Below the pieces are notes generated by a model. It saw only the letters and a list, made by a program, of their open reading frames with translations. It searched no databases and had not been told where the DNA came from. The translations under genes were made by a program, and so were the position numbers. Below are positions 10,846 through 19,477 of a DNA stretch of 64,000 bases, in pieces (the first letter of the stretch is position 1; the number at the start of each line of letters is the position of its first letter). Where the stretch lies: positions 1,798,001 through 1,862,000 of the forward strand of contig NZ_JADJJX010000001.1 of the NCBI RefSeq assembly GCF_016706325.1, in the 5' to 3' direction. The DNA is from Methanothrix sp. (lineage in GTDB: Archaea > Halobacteriota > Methanosarcinia > Methanotrichales > Methanotrichaceae).

Positions 10846-11160
10846 CTAGTTCATGAGGTCTTCCTGCAATTCGGACCGTTTGTCCTCCCGCCGGGCGTCT
10901 AATTCGTATCTATCGGCTATCTTTTTCATGAGACGAGCGGTGCGTGGCCAATTATCACTCAGTTTGCGGGCATAGTCTAGGTAGCGCTCTGAGATTTTCC
11001 TTTCCAGAGCACCGCCTTCTCCTATGGAACGACTTACAACACCTCTACTGTTATAAATGCCGATAATGATTCCCTTCTCGATCTCTTCGCTCCCTACATC
11101 CTCAATGAGCTCACGATTTTCCGCTAACGTTCGGCTTGCCAGGGAGTTAAGGGCATTCAT
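10846..11160 (-). CDS. small hypothetical protein, possibly a truncated C-terminal domain
   Basis: A charged 104-residue protein without signal or membrane segments. The middle IIIGIYNSRGVVSRSIGEGG and the helical, arginine-rich tail (WPRTARLMKKIADRYELDAR) have the composition of a real protein. I do not recognise a family with certainty. Its start lies next to a repeat and the reading frame has no strong ribosome binding site, so it may be the C-terminal remainder of a longer gene. Surroundings are toxin-antitoxin genes and repeats. Confidence 0.5.
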   Translation of the reverse strand: MNALNSLASRTLAENRELIEDVGSEEIEKGIIIGIYNSRGVVSRSIGEGGALERKISERYLDYARKLSDNWPRTARLMKKIADRYELDARREDKRSELQEDLMN

Positions 11161-11206
11161 GTATCATGAGCATTCTTGACGTAAGAATAACAGCATCCCA
11201 AAGCTC

Positions 11207-11302
11207 ATGACCCCCTGTGGCCCAGGGGTCGAGGGGCCGTCAGGCCTTGAGGACGGCCTATAGACTCATGCGAAAACGGGCGAAGCACGGAGGCCCATAA
11301 GA
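11207..11302 (+). repeat. ~95-bp repeat, copy 2
   Basis: Second copy of the block at 9558-9655 (GGGGCCGTCAGGCCTTGAGG, then ACGGCC and CGAAAACGGGCGAAGC). The remaining 11303-11672 contains no supported gene. A short inverted repeat AACGGATAGTCGTTCGG lies at 11399-11415, and the AT-rich bases 11500-11590 could hold the promoter of the CNNM transporter gene. Confidence 0.5.
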
Positions 11303-11672
11303 GAACAAAAGTTCGATTCAATGGAATGGTGATACCAATACATTAATACCATCAATCGCAGATTAAATCCAAGATGAGTGCTGGATTTTCTGGGCAGAAC
11401 GGATAGTCGTTCGGCTGATCCCATCTCCTTTAAATATGTCTGCTTTTGAGTAATCATATGCCTTGTTATCCATCAGAAAATCCAATATTTTCAAAAAGAT
11501 ATTTCATTTCATCATTTATTTTCGAATATATTCCATATAATCGCTCGTATTTATAATGGTCGTTCATCCATACAGGGAAAGGTTTATTTGCTCAATTACC
11601 TAAAGTAATTTGATAAATGACCATGCATACTGGATTCTCCGATGTCTTCGGACCAGGAACGAGGAATTGGCT

Positions 11673-12950
11673 TTGGATCTGAGTACCACTGCGCTTTTAG
11701 TACTTTTTGGATTTCTGCTCTGCATGTCGGCTTTCTTCTCTGCCTCCGAGACAGCATTGATGTCTCTGAGCAAGATCAGGCTCATCCATATGGTTGAGGA
11801 GAAGGTCAAGGGAGCCGGAACAATAAACGAGCTGAGGGGTGACCCCGGCCGCCTGCTGGGCACTCTCCTCTTGGGCAATAATCTGGTAAATATCGGCGCA
11901 TCATCTATTGCTACAGTCCTGGCGATAAAGTATTTTGGCAATAACGGTGTGGGCATTGCAACCGGCATAACGACCATGCTGGTGCTCATATTCGGAGAGA
12001 TCACTCCCAAATCCCTGGCTGCTCAGAAATCTGAAAGGATCGCTCTCATAGTGGCAAAGCCCATCTCTCTCTTGGAGTACTTTTTAAGCCCAATAGTAAC
12101 CATCTTCACCCATGTAGCCGGCATCTTCTTGCGACTCTTCGGCTGCAGAACTGATGTCAAACTGCCCTCGATCACTGAAGAGGAGCTGAAGTCCATGGTG
12201 AACTTGGGCGAGGAGGAGGGGGTCATCGAAGATCATGAAAAGACGATGATCTGCAATGTCTTCGACTTTACAGACCAACTGGTGAAAGATGTTATGGTCC
12301 CGAGGATGGATATCATCGCCATCAATATAAATGCTACTTATAGCGATGTCATAAAAATAATAAGAGCTGAGCAGTTCTCCCGCTATCCTGTGTATAGCAA
12401 CAGAATCGATAATATTGTAGGCATTCTCAATGTCAAGGATCTGGTCTACCTGGAATCCAAAGAGGACTTTGACATGAAAAAGTTCGTGAAAAAGCCTTAC
12501 TATACCTTCGAGTTCATGAATACCGCTGAGCTTTTCAATGAGATGAAGAATCACAGAACGCATATGGCCATAGTCCTGGATGAGTATGGGGGCACAGCTG
12601 GGATCCTGACCATGGAGGATCTTGTCGAGGAGATCGTGGGAGAGATCTCAGACGAGTATGACATAGTAACCAAAGAGATCGAGACCGTCCGGGAGGGGGA
12701 ATACATCGTTGATGGAAGCACCCGGATCGAGGAGCTAAACGAGCTGATCGGCACCAACATCGAATCAGAGCACTATGAATCAATAGGTGGCTTCATGATA
12801 CAGCAATTGAGCAGACTTCCCAAGCAGGGCGAGTCCATCGATTACATGGATGCGAGATTCATCATAGAAAATATGGAGAAGAACCGCATCAAGAAGGTCA
12901 GAGTGCTTATGTCGGAAGCCCTGCTTGATGAAGAGGGCATCACGGCCTGA
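11673..12950 (+). CDS. CNNM/CorC-type divalent cation transporter (DUF21-CBS-CorC_HlyC)
   Basis: A membrane protein of the CNNM/CorB family, implicated in Mg2+ or Co2+ export. It has an N-terminal DUF21 domain (FFSASETALMSLSKIRL, LLLGNNLVNIGASS, FGEITPKSLA), then a CBS pair starting VMVPRMDIIAI and ending EYGGTAGILTMEDLVEEIVG, and a C-terminal CorC_HlyC domain (EHYESIGGFMIQQLSRLPKQGE). The start is a TTG at 11673, eight bases after a GAGG and directly before the first hydrophobic stretch. Two upstream in-frame TTGs (11610, 11667) are possible but add a non-hydrophobic leader. It appears complete at about 425 residues. A small gene of unknown function follows after 7 bases. Confidence 0.9.
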   Translation: MDLSTTALLVLFGFLLCMSAFFSASETALMSLSKIRLIHMVEEKVKGAGTINELRGDPGRLLGTLLLGNNLVNIGASSIATVLAIKYFGNNGVGIATGITTMLVLIFGEITPKSLAAQKSERIALIVAKPISLLEYFLSPIVTIFTHVAGIFLRLFGCRTDVKLPSITEEELKSMVNLGEEEGVIEDHEKTMICNVFDFTDQLVKDVMVPRMDIIAININATYSDVIKIIRAEQFSRYPVYSNRIDNIVGILNVKDLVYLESKEDFDMKKFVKKPYYTFEFMNTAELFNEMKNHRTHMAIVLDEYGGTAGILTMEDLVEEIVGEISDEYDIVTKEIETVREGEYIVDGSTRIEELNELIGTNIESEHYESIGGFMIQQLSRLPKQGESIDYMDARFIIENMEKNRIKKVRVLMSEALLDEEGITA

Positions 12951-12957
12951 ATGATAC

Positions 12958-13260
12958 ATGACGATGAACAGGGACGGCTGGCTGCAGATCCAAAAGGAGC
13001 TCTCTTTGCTCTATGACCTGCATGAGGCTGCCATCTCCCAGGCGGGAAAATGCCGGGATTTCAATTCTCGTACCAGTATTTTATTGCAGCATCTGGAGGA
13101 GCAGGGGGCCTTTGACATGGCCGACAGGGTGATGGATCTCCTGGCAGGCTGCAATCCCAAGGACACATCCCCCTGCGACAATCGCCTGAGCACAAAAGCC
13201 TCTCTGGAGAGGCTGCAGGAGAGGATCAAAAGCAAGATAATCGAGATGGATGAAGGCTGA
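12958..13260 (+). CDS. small hypothetical protein
   Basis: A 100-residue, mostly helical soluble protein (LQIQKELSLLYDLHEAAISQ, then RLQERIKSKIIEMDEG) with three cysteines. It lies 7 bases after the CNNM transporter gene on the same strand and is probably translated from the same mRNA. The start could be the ATG at 12958 or at 12964. I do not recognise a family and assign no function. Confidence 0.6.
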   Translation: MTMNRDGWLQIQKELSLLYDLHEAAISQAGKCRDFNSRTSILLQHLEEQGAFDMADRVMDLLAGCNPKDTSPCDNRLSTKASLERLQERIKSKIIEMDEG

Positions 13261-13317
13261 TGGCAATTAGGCTGAAGACGATCAGGCTGAGAGCAATTAT
13301 CAATTATCCAGCCGGTA

Positions 13318-13590
13318 TTACAGAGATCCGGCACCACTTTTTCTGTACTTCATATACATCCCGGTGGCCACAGTGAGGGTGAGAAAAGATACTGTATTGG
13401 AGACGATCAGAACGCGATCCTGGAGGGATATGCCATAGAGCAGCCATAGGAGCATGCCCAGTGAGAACTGAAGCAGCATGATCAGGCTGACATCTGAGAC
13501 CGACTCAGTGCGATAGATCTTGAGGATCTGGGGGACGAATCCGAACATCGTCAACAGAGCAGCACACCAGCCAACCAGTTCCCATTGCAT
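13318..13590 (-). CDS. SemiSWEET (MtN3/PQ-loop) small transporter
   Basis: A 90-residue protein with three predicted membrane helices, the size of a SemiSWEET half-transporter. The PQ-loop motif is seen in GFVPQILKIYRT, followed by the conserved SVSDVSLIMLLQFSLG and LWLLYG. Members of this family dimerise to form a sugar uniporter; the substrate in methanogens is not established. It stands alone, convergent with the preceding small gene and bordered upstream by a tandem repeat. Confidence 0.88.
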   Translation of the reverse strand: MQWELVGWCAALLTMFGFVPQILKIYRTESVSDVSLIMLLQFSLGMLLWLLYGISLQDRVLIVSNTVSFLTLTVATGMYMKYRKSGAGSL

Positions 13591-13626
13591 CTTCTACATG
13601 TAAGGCCTGCAAGTATATGAGGATTG

Positions 13627-13816
13627 CAGTCCCAAACCGGTCTATACGGTCTCGATAGCCGGTCTTATGCAGCCTCGATAGCCGGTCTTATGCAGTCTCG
13701 ATAGCCGGTCTTATGCAGTCTCGATAGCCGGTCTTATGCAGTCCCAAACCGGTCTATGCGGTCTCGATAGCCAGTCTATGCAGCCTCGATAGCCGGTCTT
13801 ATGCAGTCTCGATAGC
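13627..13816 (+). repeat. 23-bp tandem repeat array
   Basis: About eight head-to-tail units of TCTCGATAGCCGGTCTTATGCAG or close variants (some with TCCCAAACCGG or GCCTCGATAGCC). There are no unique spacers, so it is not a CRISPR array. It fills most of the gap between the SemiSWEET gene and the ferritin-like gene; nothing else is seen in 13817-13920. Confidence 0.85.
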
Positions 13817-13922
13817 TGCCCCATCCAATCTCGAAGCCAAAGCCGTCCTTAAATCAGCCCATCCGCAACCACTAGCATCCGGGCACAGACCTCGACTATC
13901 TCAGTGAGCGATCTGCCATCCA

Positions 13923-13962
13923 AAGGCTTATTTGCTTTTAAGGCCTATAATAAAAGGAGGGA
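13923..13962 (+). promoter_or_regulatory. probable promoter and strong ribosome binding site of the ferritin-like gene
   Basis: An A+T-rich element (CTTATTTGCTTTTAA, 13927-13941) precedes TATAATAAAAGGAGGG. The AAAGGAGGG ribosome binding site ends eight bases before the ATG at 13970. This is the clearest Shine-Dalgarno in the window and suggests high expression. Confidence 0.5.
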
Positions 13963-13969
13963 TTAAAAA

Positions 13970-14302
13970 ATGGCTGAGTTTGTCAATCCATTCAGCGGAA
14001 AAGTGCCTGAGCGAAAATTGACTAAAGAGGAATTGATCCGGGCCATACGCCTTGACCTGGCAGCAGAGCATGAGGCAGTCCATCTTTATATGGCTCATGC
14101 CGAGGCTACAGATAACCCTCTGGCCAGAGAGGTGCTGATCGACATCGCCAATGAGGAGAGGGTTCATGCAGGGGAGTTTTCCCGGCTGCTCCAGATTCTC
14201 ACCGGGGATGAGGATGAGCTGCTGGCGCAGGGAGCAGGAGAGGTTGATGAGATGGCAGAGAAAATCCCATCGGAGAAGAAAAAGGCTGCCAAAGACAAAT
14301 AG
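13970..14302 (+). CDS. ferritin-like di-iron protein resembling encapsulated ferritin
   Basis: A 110-residue protein whose core LAAEHEAVHLYMAHAEA ... IANEERVHAGEFSRLLQIL carries the Glu and ExxH iron ligands of the short ferritin-like proteins related to encapsulin cargo (EncFtn) and rubrerythrin. Such proteins oxidise and store iron or detoxify peroxide. The tail (AEKIPSEKKKAAKDK) is lysine-rich and disordered. No encapsulin shell gene is in the window. A strong ribosome binding site fixes the start. Confidence 0.8.
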   Translation: MAEFVNPFSGKVPERKLTKEELIRAIRLDLAAEHEAVHLYMAHAEATDNPLAREVLIDIANEERVHAGEFSRLLQILTGDEDELLAQGAGEVDEMAEKIPSEKKKAAKDK

Positions 14303-14385
14303 CTGAACTTCGGCCGCCCTATTTGGCATGAGACCATCCTCAGCTCTCTATGCCGCGCTTGAATAATTAATAATTATAGCATTAT

Positions 14386-15345
14386 TCACGCCTTCATCCT
14401 CTCCCGCACTGGAGCTAAGATCTCGATCATATCCTCTGCACAGGCCTTCTTAAGGTCCATGGGGTGCAAGGCCCCGCTGACGAAGTCCGCCTCCAGCCCT
14501 TCATAGCTGGCATAATGCACATCGCCGCCGAACTTCTCCGGCCTTTTTATAGTCATCCCCTCCTCCATCCGGGGGAAGATGTGGTACCTGCATATGGCCA
14601 GCACTGGGTTGTTCTCCACCACCTGGGCCGGGCAGAAGGCGCTCTTGATCTTCTTCTCCACATCCTCGGCTGGCTCATCCACAGCGATGTTGTTCCCCTT
14701 TGAAGAGGACATCTTCTCCCCGTTCAGTCCCGGGATCAGGGGGGTATGCAGACATACGGGCGCGGGCAGTCCCAGGCGGGGCAGCTCCTCCCGGGCCAGC
14801 ATATGGATCTTTCTTTGGTCTATGCCTCCCACTGCCAGATCGATCCTGAGGTCGGCGATATCCACAGCCTGCATCAGAGGATAGATCATCTGGGAGACCA
14901 TGGGGTTTTCTGCACTGCGGCTCACCTCATCCATGCTCCGCCTGGCCCGGTTCAAAGAGGTATTTCTGGCCATCTGCAGGATCTTCAGCATGAAATCGGG
15001 CTTGAGCTGGTAGTCTGTGCCATAGACGAACTCCGTTCTCTCCGGGTCCAGTCCCAGGGCCATAAAGCAGTCCCGGTTATAATCTGCGATCCGGCGCACC
15101 TCCTCCAGACTTCCCTTCTCATTGAGAAAGGCATGCAGATCAGCCAGGAGAACCACTACATCGAAGCCCGCCCTCTGCAGATCGAGGAGCTTATTGGCAG
15201 TCAGCATATGGCCCAGATGGATCTTGCCGCTGGTCTCATAACCCACATAAGCCCGCGGGCGGCTGGACTTCTCCAGCAGACCCTTCAGTTCATCCACGGT
15301 CACTATCTCTTCAGTATTCCTCATCACCAGCTCAAGCTTGTCCAA
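14386..15345 (-). CDS. tyrS: tyrosyl-tRNA synthetase, archaeal type
   Basis: A class I synthetase that charges tRNA-Tyr. The HIGH motif appears as HLGH in YETSGKIHLGHMLTANKL, the KMSKS loop as KMSSSKGN, and the tyrosine-binding YPLMQAVDIADLRIDLAVGG is present. I chose the TTG at 15345 because it gives MDKLELVMRNTEEIV and 319 residues, the usual archaeal length, with GGTG eight bases upstream. The frame is open further to 15492, but that leader is unlike the family. An ATG at 15324 is a weaker alternative. Confidence 0.93.
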   Translation of the reverse strand: MDKLELVMRNTEEIVTVDELKGLLEKSSRPRAYVGYETSGKIHLGHMLTANKLLDLQRAGFDVVVLLADLHAFLNEKGSLEEVRRIADYNRDCFMALGLDPERTEFVYGTDYQLKPDFMLKILQMARNTSLNRARRSMDEVSRSAENPMVSQMIYPLMQAVDIADLRIDLAVGGIDQRKIHMLAREELPRLGLPAPVCLHTPLIPGLNGEKMSSSKGNNIAVDEPAEDVEKKIKSAFCPAQVVENNPVLAICRYHIFPRMEEGMTIKRPEKFGGDVHYASYEGLEADFVSGALHPMDLKKACAEDMIEILAPVRERMKA

Positions 15346-15500
15346 ATCAGATTCACCAGCCTGGAAAAGGAACGAAGAGGTATAATGCTTTTGGTTCCCT
15401 GAATCACCAGAAAGCAGGCCTTTAGAATATTTTAGAAGTTCTGCTGCTACAGGGCTGTAATAGGAAAAGAGATTAATACTAATTCCAACCATGGACAGTC

Positions 15501-15683
15501 ATGCCAAGGAGGGGATATAAACTGCAACAGTTGGGAATGAGCCGTGAGAAGAACCTGGTGCTGATATTGCTGGCCGTCTTGGTAACCCTCATCCTCTGGA
15601 ACAGTTTCTGGTCTCTGGCCAAATTGGCCCTCTTCCTGGCGGTAGCCTATATCGTATATCAGGTTCTCAAGCAGTACATTTAA
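15501..15683 (+). CDS. small single-span membrane protein
   Basis: Sixty residues (or 48 if translation begins at the ATG at 15537) with one or two hydrophobic spans (NLVLILLAVLVTLILW, then LALFLAVAYIVYQVL) and a positively charged N-terminus. It is divergent from tyrS and convergent with mobA. I do not recognise a family. Similar tiny membrane proteins are common in methanogens and function cannot be given. Confidence 0.55.
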   Translation: MPRRGYKLQQLGMSREKNLVLILLAVLVTLILWNSFWSLAKLALFLAVAYIVYQVLKQYI

Positions 15684-15753
15684 CAGTAGCCCTGATTCCT
15701 TAAGATCCAGAGACTGCTCTCTTTCAGGTCCAATAAGCCGTTTAAAAAATCCT

Positions 15754-16398
15754 TCATCTCCTCTCCGCCCAGAGAGATTGGGCCTTCTCCAGATCCTCTC
15801 TGGTATTGAGATTGAAAAAGGAGAGCTGTTCGCAGTCAAGCGGCAGAAGCTGCTCTATTGGAACCCAGCTGACATGCAACTCCTGCAGGAGAAGATTAAC
15901 CTTCCTCTCTCCCCTCTCCAAGGCCCTCTGACAGGCATGCTGCATCCTCTCCCTCTCGTAGACTGAATGGAGAGGCTCAAAGCGTCCATCGGGCTGCACC
16001 GGAACTGCCGCCTCATAACCTGAGCCCCGGTCTGCCAGCTCAAAGAGCCTCTGGATCACCATTCTGTTCAAGAAAGGAAGATCGCATCCTGTGACAAAGG
16101 CAAGCCTGCCCCTGGCCGCCCTCAACCCGGCCTCGATGCCCGCCACCGGCCCGAAGCCATTGATGCTGTCCCAGGTGAAGCGAATCCCGGCCCGATCCGG
16201 ATGTGCTTTGTCTGATACGATCTCCTCCAGGCTTCCGGCATGCCCTCGATCCCTGGCCACCACCACCAGCTCATCGGCAGCAGAGAGGAGGATCTCCGCT
16301 GTCCAGGAGATGAGCGGCCTGTTATCGAACTGCAGGAGGGCCTTCTCCCGGCCCAGACGCTGGCTCCTTCCCCCTGCCAGGATCACAGCGGAGCGCAT
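15754..16398 (-). CDS. mobA: molybdenum cofactor guanylyltransferase MobA
   Basis: It attaches GMP to molybdopterin, giving the bis-MGD type cofactor used by formylmethanofuran dehydrogenase and formate dehydrogenase. The N-terminal nucleotide-binding signature ILAGGRSQRLGREKALL, the GFGPVAGIEAGL loop and TGCDLPFL (Mg2+ ligand) are all present over 214 residues. It overlaps the DUF2121 gene by 16 bases, so the two are co-translated. Its product would serve the tungsten enzyme encoded by the fwd operon in this window. Confidence 0.93.
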   Translation of the reverse strand: MRSAVILAGGRSQRLGREKALLQFDNRPLISWTAEILLSAADELVVVARDRGHAGSLEEIVSDKAHPDRAGIRFTWDSINGFGPVAGIEAGLRAARGRLAFVTGCDLPFLNRMVIQRLFELADRGSGYEAAVPVQPDGRFEPLHSVYERERMQHACQRALERGERKVNLLLQELHVSWVPIEQLLPLDCEQLSFFNLNTREDLEKAQSLWAERR

Positions 16399-16979
16399 AG
16401 CCTCCAGCCGTTCTCCTGGCAGTCCCCGTCCAGGGCCTCCTCCAAAGCCTTCTGGGGATCGGAAAGCCTTCTCTCGCTCCTCAATATCACATACTCCCGG
16501 CTGACAGAGGCAGTCTGCTCTCCTGCCTTCTGGAAGATCTCTCGAACCAGAGCCTCATCCACCCGGCCGCTGGCCTGAACAACAATCGATACTGCGATCT
16601 GCTGGGTGAAGCGGTTGCCATAAATGATGCACCCCGCCACTCCTCGATCTTTGACTCTGACCTCATTTCCGGAGATCTCGACCTGCAGATGGGCCCCAGG
16701 GGTGACATAGATCCTCCTGCGCCTATCAAGTTGAGGGGTGATCTCTGTAACCTCCCCCACTAGAATGTCACCCCGCCTCCAGACCTTATCTCTGCCATCC
16801 GCTACCTGCAATGTGGCCCCGGCCTCCTTTGCTCGGGCCAACAGGGCCTCATCATCCTTGATCAGGCCGCTGTAAAGATCCTGCTCAAGCTCAGGGCAGC
16901 TTCCCAGGAAGGTGATGGAACGCCTGTCGCCCCCTATCACTGCCTCCTTGCTCTTTGCCAGGGCGACTACCAAAGACAT
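16383..16979 (-). CDS. DUF2121 family protein (methanogen conserved)
   Basis: A 198-residue protein starting MSLVVALAKSKEAVIGGDRR and containing GRRRIYVTPGAHLQ-like and VSREYVILR segments that fit DUF2121, a family found mainly in methanogens. The N-terminus resembles the proteasome/Ntn-hydrolase start strand, but I see no proof of activity. It overlaps mobA, so it may act in cofactor metabolism; that is inference from position only. A tandem repeat array lies just upstream. Confidence 0.75.
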   Translation of the reverse strand: MSLVVALAKSKEAVIGGDRRSITFLGSCPELEQDLYSGLIKDDEALLARAKEAGATLQVADGRDKVWRRGDILVGEVTEITPQLDRRRRIYVTPGAHLQVEISGNEVRVKDRGVAGCIIYGNRFTQQIAVSIVVQASGRVDEALVREIFQKAGEQTASVSREYVILRSERRLSDPQKALEEALDGDCQENGWRLCAPL

Positions 16980-17004
16980 CCTCTGATCCTCTCCTTTGTA
17001 TTAT

Positions 17005-17188
17005 TTCGATCTGATCTCCATTCGATCTGATCTCCATTCGATCTGATCTCCATTCGATCTGATCTCCATTCGATCTGATCTCCATTCGATCTGATTCCCG
17101 TTCGATCAGATCTCCATTCGATCTGATTTCCGTTCGATCTGATTTCCGTTCGATCTGATTTCCATTCGATCTGATTCCCGTTCGATCT
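17005..17188 (+). repeat. 16-bp tandem repeat array
   Basis: About eleven units of TTCGATCTGATCTCCA or variants (TTCGATCTGATTTCCG, TTCGATCTGATTCCCG). There are no spacers. It occupies the whole gap between folD and the DUF2121 gene, ending only a few bases from the folD stop codon. Confidence 0.88.
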
Positions 17189-17190
17189 CT

Positions 17191-18054
17191 CTACTGGCTG
17201 GAACCTGTCTGCTCCTCAGCAGCCTTCAGGGTCTGGCGGAGGAGCATGGCTACAGTCAGCGGCCCCACCCCGCCAGGAACCGGGGTTATCGCTCCAGCGA
17301 TCTCAGAGACCGCCTCATACTCCACATCTCCCACCGTCCTGTCCCCTACCCGGTTGATGCCCACATCAAAGACATAGGCCCCCGGCCGGACCATCTCCTT
17401 CCTGATCAAGCCCGGGACGCCCGCAGCCACCACCAGTATCTCTGCATCACGGGTATGCTCGGCCAGATCGCGGGTGAAGACATGGCATACCTGAACAGTG
17501 GCATTTCGGTTGAGCATCATGGCTGCTAAGGGTTTGCCTACCACATTGCTATGGCCAACGATCACCACCTCCGCCCCCTCCAGCCTGATGTCCAGCCTCT
17601 CCAGGGCATAGATGATCCCCAGAGGGGTACAGGGCACCAGCCTCTCCACTCCCAGGAGCAGAGAGCCCATATTGAGAGGATGAAAGCCATCCACATCCTT
17701 CTTTGGCAGAATGCTCATCATCGCCCTCTGAGGGTTCAGGCCGCCGGGCAGGGGCAGTTGCAGTAGTATGCCATTGACATCCTCCCGCTGGTTTAGCTCC
17801 TGGATTTTGGCGATGATCTCCTCTTCTGTGCTGCTCTCCGGCAGGAGCACATTCTCAGATCTTATCCCCGCCCGGGAGCAGGCAGAATGCTTGAGCCTGA
17901 TGTACATCTGCGAGGCCGGATTCTCCCCCACCAGGAGAGTGGCCAGCCCGGGGACGATGCCCTTCTCCGCCAGCCTCTTCGCCCTGGCCAGGCTCTCTTT
18001 TTCCACCTCAGCAGCCAGAGCCTTTCCATCGATTATCGCTGCCAGTTTGATCAC
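17191..18054 (-). CDS. folD: methylene-tetrahydrofolate dehydrogenase/cyclohydrolase FolD
   Basis: A bifunctional enzyme oxidising methylene-H4folate to formyl-H4folate with NADP. The family signatures are clear: MYIRLKHSAC with the catalytic lysine, ILLQLPLPGG, the nucleotide-binding VVIVGHSNVVGKPLA and the terminal ITPVPGGVGPLTVAMLL. Length is 287 residues, normal for the family. Its ATG overlaps the glyA stop by four bases (ATGA), so the two are coupled and would make one-carbon units for biosynthesis. In a methanogen that also needs tetrahydromethanopterin, this implies a separate folate-type pool, as reported for Methanosarcina. Confidence 0.95.
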   Translation of the reverse strand: MIKLAAIIDGKALAAEVEKESLARAKRLAEKGIVPGLATLLVGENPASQMYIRLKHSACSRAGIRSENVLLPESSTEEEIIAKIQELNQREDVNGILLQLPLPGGLNPQRAMMSILPKKDVDGFHPLNMGSLLLGVERLVPCTPLGIIYALERLDIRLEGAEVVIVGHSNVVGKPLAAMMLNRNATVQVCHVFTRDLAEHTRDAEILVVAAGVPGLIRKEMVRPGAYVFDVGINRVGDRTVGDVEYEAVSEIAGAITPVPGGVGPLTVAMLLRQTLKAAEEQTGSSQ

Positions 18055-19295
18055 ACCATATCAGGATACAGGGGAAACTGGTCGCACAGGGCCCGGGCCT
18101 CGGAGCGAACCTCAGTTATAGTCTTCTCATTGTCGATGTCGCGGAGCACCCTGGTGATCAGGTCAGCGATCTGGAGCATCTGCTTCTCTTTCATCCCTCT
18201 GGTGGTCATGGCCGGAGTGCCCATCCGGATGCCACTGGTGACGAAGGGCTTGGCCGGGTCGAAGGGGATCATATTCTTGTTCAGGGTGATTCCCGCCCTC
18301 TCCAAAGTCTCATCAGCCATCTTCCCGGTGATGCCCTCCTTCAGGAGCTTGACCAGGAGAAGATGATTGTCTGTGCCCCCGCTGACCAGATCGAAGCCAT
18401 TTTTCAGCAGCCTCTCGGCCATGGCGCGGGCATTTCTTATCACCTGGAACTGGTACTCCCTGAACTCCAGGGTCAAGGCCTCCTTGAAGGCCACAGCCTT
18501 TGCCGCTATGGAGTTCATGAACGGGCCGCCCTGGGTCCCGGGAAAGACAGAGCGGTCAATGGCCGGCGCAAGCTCCTCTTTGCAGATGATCACAGCACCC
18601 CGCGGCCCCCGCAGGGTCTTATGAGTGGTGGTGGTGACGATATCAGCATAAGGCACAGGGGAGGGATGAGCGCCCACAGCACACATGCCGGCGATATGGG
18701 CGATATCTGCCATAACCATAGCCCCCACATCATCGGCGATCTGGCGCACCGCCTTGAAATCGATTATCCGGGGATAGCTGGATGCACCCACCACAATGAT
18801 CTGGGGGCGGGACTTGCGGGCGATATCAGCCATATCGGAGTAGTCCAGCATCTCCGTCTCCCTGGAGACATTATAGGGAACGATCTTGTACATCTTGCCT
18901 GAGAAGTTGACCGGGCTGCCGTGGGAGAGGTGGCCACCATGAGCGAGGTTCATGCCCATGATGGTATCTCCGACATTGAGGACGGCAAAATAGGCCGCCA
19001 TATTGGCCTGAGTGCCGCTATGGGGCTGGACGTTCACATGCTCTGCGCCAAAGAGCTTCTTGCAGCGCTCCCTTGCCAGCTCCTCGGCCAGATCCACGCA
19101 GCCCGTGCCACGATAATAGCGTTTGCCTGGATAGCCTTCAGCATACTTATTGGTCATGACAGAGCACTGCGCCTCCATGACCGCTCTGCTGGTGAAGTTC
19201 TCTGATGCAATCAGGATGATATTATTCCGCTGCCTCTCCAGCTCAGACTGGATGGCAGACGCGATTTCGGGATCAACAACATCTAAGGGTTTCAA
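18051..19295 (-). CDS. glyA: serine hydroxymethyltransferase
   Basis: A pyridoxal-phosphate enzyme that interconverts serine and glycine, moving a one-carbon unit to the pterin. It shows IILIASENFTSRAVMEAQ, NKYAEGYPGKRYYRG, NVQPHSGTQANMAAY and the PLP-lysine motif TTTTHKTLRGPRGA. Its 414 residues match the family. It is the first gene of a glyA-folD pair with a four-base overlap. Confidence 0.96.
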   Translation of the reverse strand: MKPLDVVDPEIASAIQSELERQRNNIILIASENFTSRAVMEAQCSVMTNKYAEGYPGKRYYRGTGCVDLAEELARERCKKLFGAEHVNVQPHSGTQANMAAYFAVLNVGDTIMGMNLAHGGHLSHGSPVNFSGKMYKIVPYNVSRETEMLDYSDMADIARKSRPQIIVVGASSYPRIIDFKAVRQIADDVGAMVMADIAHIAGMCAVGAHPSPVPYADIVTTTTHKTLRGPRGAVIICKEELAPAIDRSVFPGTQGGPFMNSIAAKAVAFKEALTLEFREYQFQVIRNARAMAERLLKNGFDLVSGGTDNHLLLVKLLKEGITGKMADETLERAGITLNKNMIPFDPAKPFVTSGIRMGTPAMTTRGMKEKQMLQIADLITRVLRDIDNEKTITEVRSEARALCDQFPLYPDMV

Positions 19296-19477
19296 ATCGA
19301 ATCACCGGCGCTAATTAGCAGGATGGGGGGTGGTTTACTGAGGAGGGCAAAATAGATTATGGTAAGAGGGCGAAATCCGCTCTCCCCTCCTGTGAATCAT
19401 ACCCGATGGCATCGGCTCCATGATGCTCTGGCACCGGCACCATAACTCTTTTATCGCCTGCAGCAGATTGGAGCAGG

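Noticed and set aside
11266..11457. 63-codon minus-strand frame between repeat copy 2 and the CNNM gene
   Set aside because: It starts within AT-rich DNA and runs into the repeat; no coding character or ribosome binding site.
13627..13816. Repeat array considered as CRISPR
   Set aside because: Units are contiguous with no unique spacers. The same holds for the arrays at 17005, 24232, 40781 and 53572.
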